Assembly (NCBI GenBank): GCA_019747815.1
Contig: JAIEQJ010000026.1
Location: 62,001-126,000, forward strand
Source of the DNA: Hyphomonadaceae bacterium
Lineage (GTDB): Bacteria > Pseudomonadota > Alphaproteobacteria > Rhizobiales > Hyphomicrobiaceae
Direction: 5' to 3'
DNA: 64,000 nucleotides
Shown in pieces: positions 61,427-64,000 of the stretch. The first letter of the stretch is position 1. Each line of letters begins with the position of its first letter. The notes beneath the pieces are model-generated. The model worked only from the letters and a program-made list of their open reading frames with translations, was not told where the DNA came from and did not search any database. A program made the translations under genes and the position numbers.

Positions 61427-61568
61427 CGGTACTTACGCCTTACCCCAACCGCGTCACACTTGGCGTCAACCTACCTGTCGACGCTCCGGCGACCAAGTCA
61501 AAGAAATGTGCGCAAGACGCGCCGCGCGCACCAGCGGCACGCGATCGGGCAACAGCGCGGCGCCGGCC

Positions 61569-62354
61569 TCAGCGAGGCGCCATCCGCAAGGCGCCGTCGA
61601 GGCGAATGCATTCGCCGTTGATCATGACGTTTTCGCAGATATGGACGGCAAGTGCGGCATATTCGGCCGGGCTGCCCAGGCGCGAGGGAAACGGCACGGA
61701 GGCGGCGAGCGATTTCTGCGCCTCATCGGGCAGGCCGTCGAACATCGGCGTCAGAAAGAGACCCGGCATGATGGTGACGACGCGAATGCCGTCGCGCGAC
61801 AGATCGCGGGCCACGGGCAGCGTCATGGCGGCCACGCCGCCCTTGGAGGCGGAGTAGGCCACCTGGCCGATCTGGCCGTCCTGGGCCGCGACCGAGGATG
61901 TGCAGATCATGACGCCGCGCTCGCCATCGGCATTGACCGGCTTGGTCTCCTGCATGCCGACGGCAGACTTGGACATCATGAGGAAGGTGCCGATCAGATT
62001 GACCTGGATCACCTTGGCGAAGGTGGCAAGATCGTGCGGCTCGATCGCGTTCGTCTCCTTGATCCGGCGCGAGATGCGCTTGGCGACGCCGATGCCGGCA
62101 CAGTTGACGAGGATGCGCTCCTGACCGTGCGCCTTACGCGCCGCCGCCAGGGCATTGGTGGCGCTGGCCTCGCTGGTGACGTCGCATTCGGCGAACACGC
62201 CGCCCAACTCCTTCGCCAGCTTGGCGCCGGCGTCTGCATTGAGATCAAGCAGTGCAACCTTCACACCCTTGGCCGCCAGGGCCCGTGCCGTAGCCGCCCC
62301 CAAGCCGGATGCTCCACCTGTGACGACGGCCGAGATGTTCTGGTCGAGCTGCAT
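61569..62354 (-). CDS. SDR-family 3-hydroxyacyl-CoA dehydrogenase-like protein
   Basis: This is a 261-residue classical SDR with TGGASGLGAATA for NAD, NCAGIGVAKR, catalytic Ser in ICTSSVAAQDG and YSASKGG. The C-terminal MPGLFLTPMFDGLP resembles HSD17B10/type II 3-hydroxyacyl-CoA dehydrogenases, which oxidise branched 3-hydroxyacyl-CoA. The ATG at 62354 (MQLDQNISAVVTGG) is preferred to the longer track start. It lies 16 nt after the TRAP permease. Confidence 0.87.
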   Translation of the reverse strand: MQLDQNISAVVTGGASGLGAATARALAAKGVKVALLDLNADAGAKLAKELGGVFAECDVTSEASATNALAAARKAHGQERILVNCAGIGVAKRISRRIKETNAIEPHDLATFAKVIQVNLIGTFLMMSKSAVGMQETKPVNADGERGVMICTSSVAAQDGQIGQVAYSASKGGVAAMTLPVARDLSRDGIRVVTIMPGLFLTPMFDGLPDEAQKSLAASVPFPSRLGSPAEYAALAVHICENVMINGECIRLDGALRMAPR

Positions 62355-62370
62355 TGTGTCCACTCCACTG

Positions 62371-64000
62371 CTACGAACGACTTGCCTCTTGCGCCGGCCC
62401 CGGCCGCACCCATTGCACCAGCACAGCCACGCCTGCAAGCGCGAAAGCGAGGACATGCGGATAGGCGAGGGCGATGCCGACGGGCCGCAGGAGCGTGGCG
62501 ATCAGCTCCGGAAACACCAGCAGCATGCCCGCGATCGTGAAGAGCACGGTCTCGATGAGGGTGCTCTTGCGCAGGAACCGGCCCTGGAACGCGAACCCGA
62601 GAATGGCGATGCCGGCCATCGTCTCGATGCTGACCCTGAGAATATCGAGCCAACTGCCGCCCGGAGGGATCTTGAACAGCAGGCCGACCCCCAAGGGATC
62701 GCACACAAAGACGAACGGCACGAGGAACGCCGGCATCGTGTATTTCCACGCCTGCAGCGTGGTTCGATACGGGCTACCGCCGGTGATGGCGGCCGCCGCG
62801 AACGGCGACAGGGCGGTCGGCGGCGACACCTCAGAGAGCACGGCATAGTAGAAGATGAACATGTGCGCGGCGAAATCGGGCACGCCCAGCTTGATGAGCG
62901 CCGGCGCCGCAATGACGGCGCACATGATGTAGGACGCGGTGACCGGCACCGCGAGGCCTACGACCCACACGATCGCGGCGGAAAACAGCGCCGTGAGCAC
63001 CAGGCTGCCCTGCGCATAGCCGATGATGATGTCGGCAAAGCGCTGGCCGAGGCCCGTCAGCGTGGTTACGCCGACAATGATGCCGGCGGTCGCGCATGTC
63101 GCAGCGATGCTCAATACCCCCGTGGTGCCCTCCGCCAGCGCGCGCACGAGCTTGGGCGGCACCAGCGCCGTGTCACGCCGCAGATAGCTGACGGCGATGG
63201 CGAGCATGGTGGCCCAGAACACGGACAGCACGGGCGAGAAGCCGTACAGCATGAGGACGATGATGGAGACCAGCGAGCCGAAGTGGAACCAGTAGCCCTT
63301 GGTGAGACGCCACAGCGTGCCCTTCTCCACCAGCAGAGCGGCGCCGCCGCCGTACTTGGCCGCATCGAGCTCGACCATCACCAGAATGCTGAAGTAGTAG
63401 AGGAGGGTCGGGATGGCGGCCATCCAGATCACCTCCAGATACGAGATCTTGAGGAACTCGGCGATCAGGAAGGCTGCAGCACCCAGCACCGGCGGCGAGA
63501 TGATGGCGCCGAGGCCGCCAGCCGCGAGCAGGCCGCCCGCCGCATTCTTCTCATAGCCGGCCTTTTCCAGCAGCGGATAGGCGACCGTGCCGATCGTCAC
63601 CGTGGTGGCAACGCCCGAGCCCGACGGACCGCCCAGCAGGAAAGAGGACAGAACGACCGCGCGACCGGCCGCGTTGCGCTTGCCGCCCATGGCGGCGAAC
63701 GAAAAATCGATGAAGAACTTGCCGGCGCCGGAATACTGCAGGATAGCGCCGAAGATCGTGAACAGAATGATCAGGCTGGAGGAGACATCAACCGTCGTGC
63801 CGAAGATGCCTTCCAGCGTCATGTAGAGATGGCCGACGAGGCGCTCGATGGAATAGCCGCGATGGGTCCAGGGCGGCGGCAAGTGCTTGCCGAGCAGCGC
63901 ATAGGCGATGAAGCACAGCGACACGACCGGCATGATCCAGCCGGTGGAGCGGCGCGTGGCTTCCAGCAGCAGAACGATCAAGACGATGCCGACATAGAAG
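62371..64000 (-). CDS. TRAP transporter fused permease (4TM/12TM), 5' truncated by window
   Basis: At least 543 residues of a TRAP-type permease are visible. The reading frame stays open to the right edge (FYVGIVLIVLLLEATRR), so the true start lies outside the window. It has about fourteen helices in view, LLGGPSGSGVATTVTIGTVAYPLLEKAGY, GGLLAAGGLGAIISPPVLGAAAF and SEVSPPTALSPFAAAAITG, which are 4TM/12TM fused TRAP motifs. It uses a sodium gradient with an extracytoplasmic binding protein, probably encoded just beyond the edge, to import organic acids. Confidence 0.9.
   Translation of the reverse strand, partial: FYVGIVLIVLLLEATRRSTGWIMPVVSLCFIAYALLGKHLPPPWTHRGYSIERLVGHLYMTLEGIFGTTVDVSSSLIILFTIFGAILQYSGAGKFFIDFSFAAMGGKRNAAGRAVVLSSFLLGGPSGSGVATTVTIGTVAYPLLEKAGYEKNAAGGLLAAGGLGAIISPPVLGAAAFLIAEFLKISYLEVIWMAAIPTLLYYFSILVMVELDAAKYGGGAALLVEKGTLWRLTKGYWFHFGSLVSIIVLMLYGFSPVLSVFWATMLAIAVSYLRRDTALVPPKLVRALAEGTTGVLSIAATCATAGIIVGVTTLTGLGQRFADIIIGYAQGSLVLTALFSAAIVWVVGLAVPVTASYIMCAVIAAPALIKLGVPDFAAHMFIFYYAVLSEVSPPTALSPFAAAAITGGSPYRTTLQAWKYTMPAFLVPFVFVCDPLGVGLLFKIPPGGSWLDILRVSIETMAGIAILGFAFQGRFLRKSTLIETVLFTIAGMLLVFPELIATLLRPVGIALAYPHVLAFALAGVAVLVQWVRPGPAQEASRS

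Overview
The window reads as a chromosomal segment of a GC-rich alphaproteobacterium, most likely of the Hyphomicrobiales. The evidence is the alphaproteobacterial DUF2794 gene, two rhizobial-type DUF2865 genes, an alphaproteobacterial-style sox cluster, and a pst-phoU-phoB operon. No rRNA, tRNA, CRISPR array or intact mobile element was recognised, so placement rests on gene content alone. Genes are tightly packed, with many 4-bp stop/start overlaps. Most long opposite-strand ORFs in the track are shadows of real genes.

Layout. (1) 17-4655: thiosulfate oxidation (soxY on the minus strand; soxA, soxX, soxS, soxR, soxT and a small cytochrome c on the plus strand). The rest of sox (soxZ, soxB, soxCD) is presumably off the left edge. 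(2) 4664-7641: a minus-strand accessory set of a polytopic membrane protein, a cupredoxin-like exported protein and an exported HD-domain protein. (3) 7758-17107: a divergent locus. One arm encodes an inositol-monophosphatase/HisN-type phosphatase, a glutamine-synthetase-like ligase, an aldehyde dehydrogenase and an iron-type alcohol dehydrogenase. The other encodes a 2-aminoethylphosphonate-type ABC importer and a DeoR regulator. Together they look like an uptake and gamma-glutamylation pathway for an amino-alcohol or its phosphate. (4) 17303-21976: envelope and exported proteins (MetA-type outer-membrane protein, YiaV/YiaW-like pair, DUF1254 protein, HAD phosphatase). (5) 21977-22610: gene-free, with what looks like an IS21-type terminal-repeat remnant. 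(6) 22611-32343: a ten-gene minus-strand catabolic cluster with a LysR regulator, a NitT/TauT-type ABC importer, two Rossmann oxidoreductases, a metal-dependent amidohydrolase, a CobW metallochaperone and an SDR. (7) 32502-34120: a Wzt/Wzm-type glycan exporter pair with no glycan synthesis genes nearby. (8) 34669-41518: a GlcD-GlpC fusion oxidase divergent from serine-glyoxylate aminotransferase, a crotonase, a beta-hydroxyacid dehydrogenase and an L-2-haloacid dehalogenase, suggesting a haloacetate/glycolate/glyoxylate route. (9) 41601-46916: phosphate uptake, pstSCAB-phoU-phoB. (10) 47504-62354: mostly housekeeping and small genes (HU-like protein, CoxG, DUF4345, SH3, DUF2794, GNAT, Bax inhibitor-1/YbhL, YbbA-YbbP ABC system divergent from tesA-thpR, MFS pump, cyclase, pterin dehydratase, two DUF2865 proteins, an SDR). 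(11) 62371-64000: the C-terminal part of a fused TRAP transporter permease, cut by the right edge.

The strongest candidates for an undescribed system are the divergent ligase/transporter locus (3) and the LysR-ABC-amidohydrolase-CobW operon (6). Both are inferred from families and gene order; neither substrate can be read from the sequence. Start codons were moved from the ORF track where a Shine-Dalgarno sequence, a signal peptide or a 4-bp overlap pointed to a better one.
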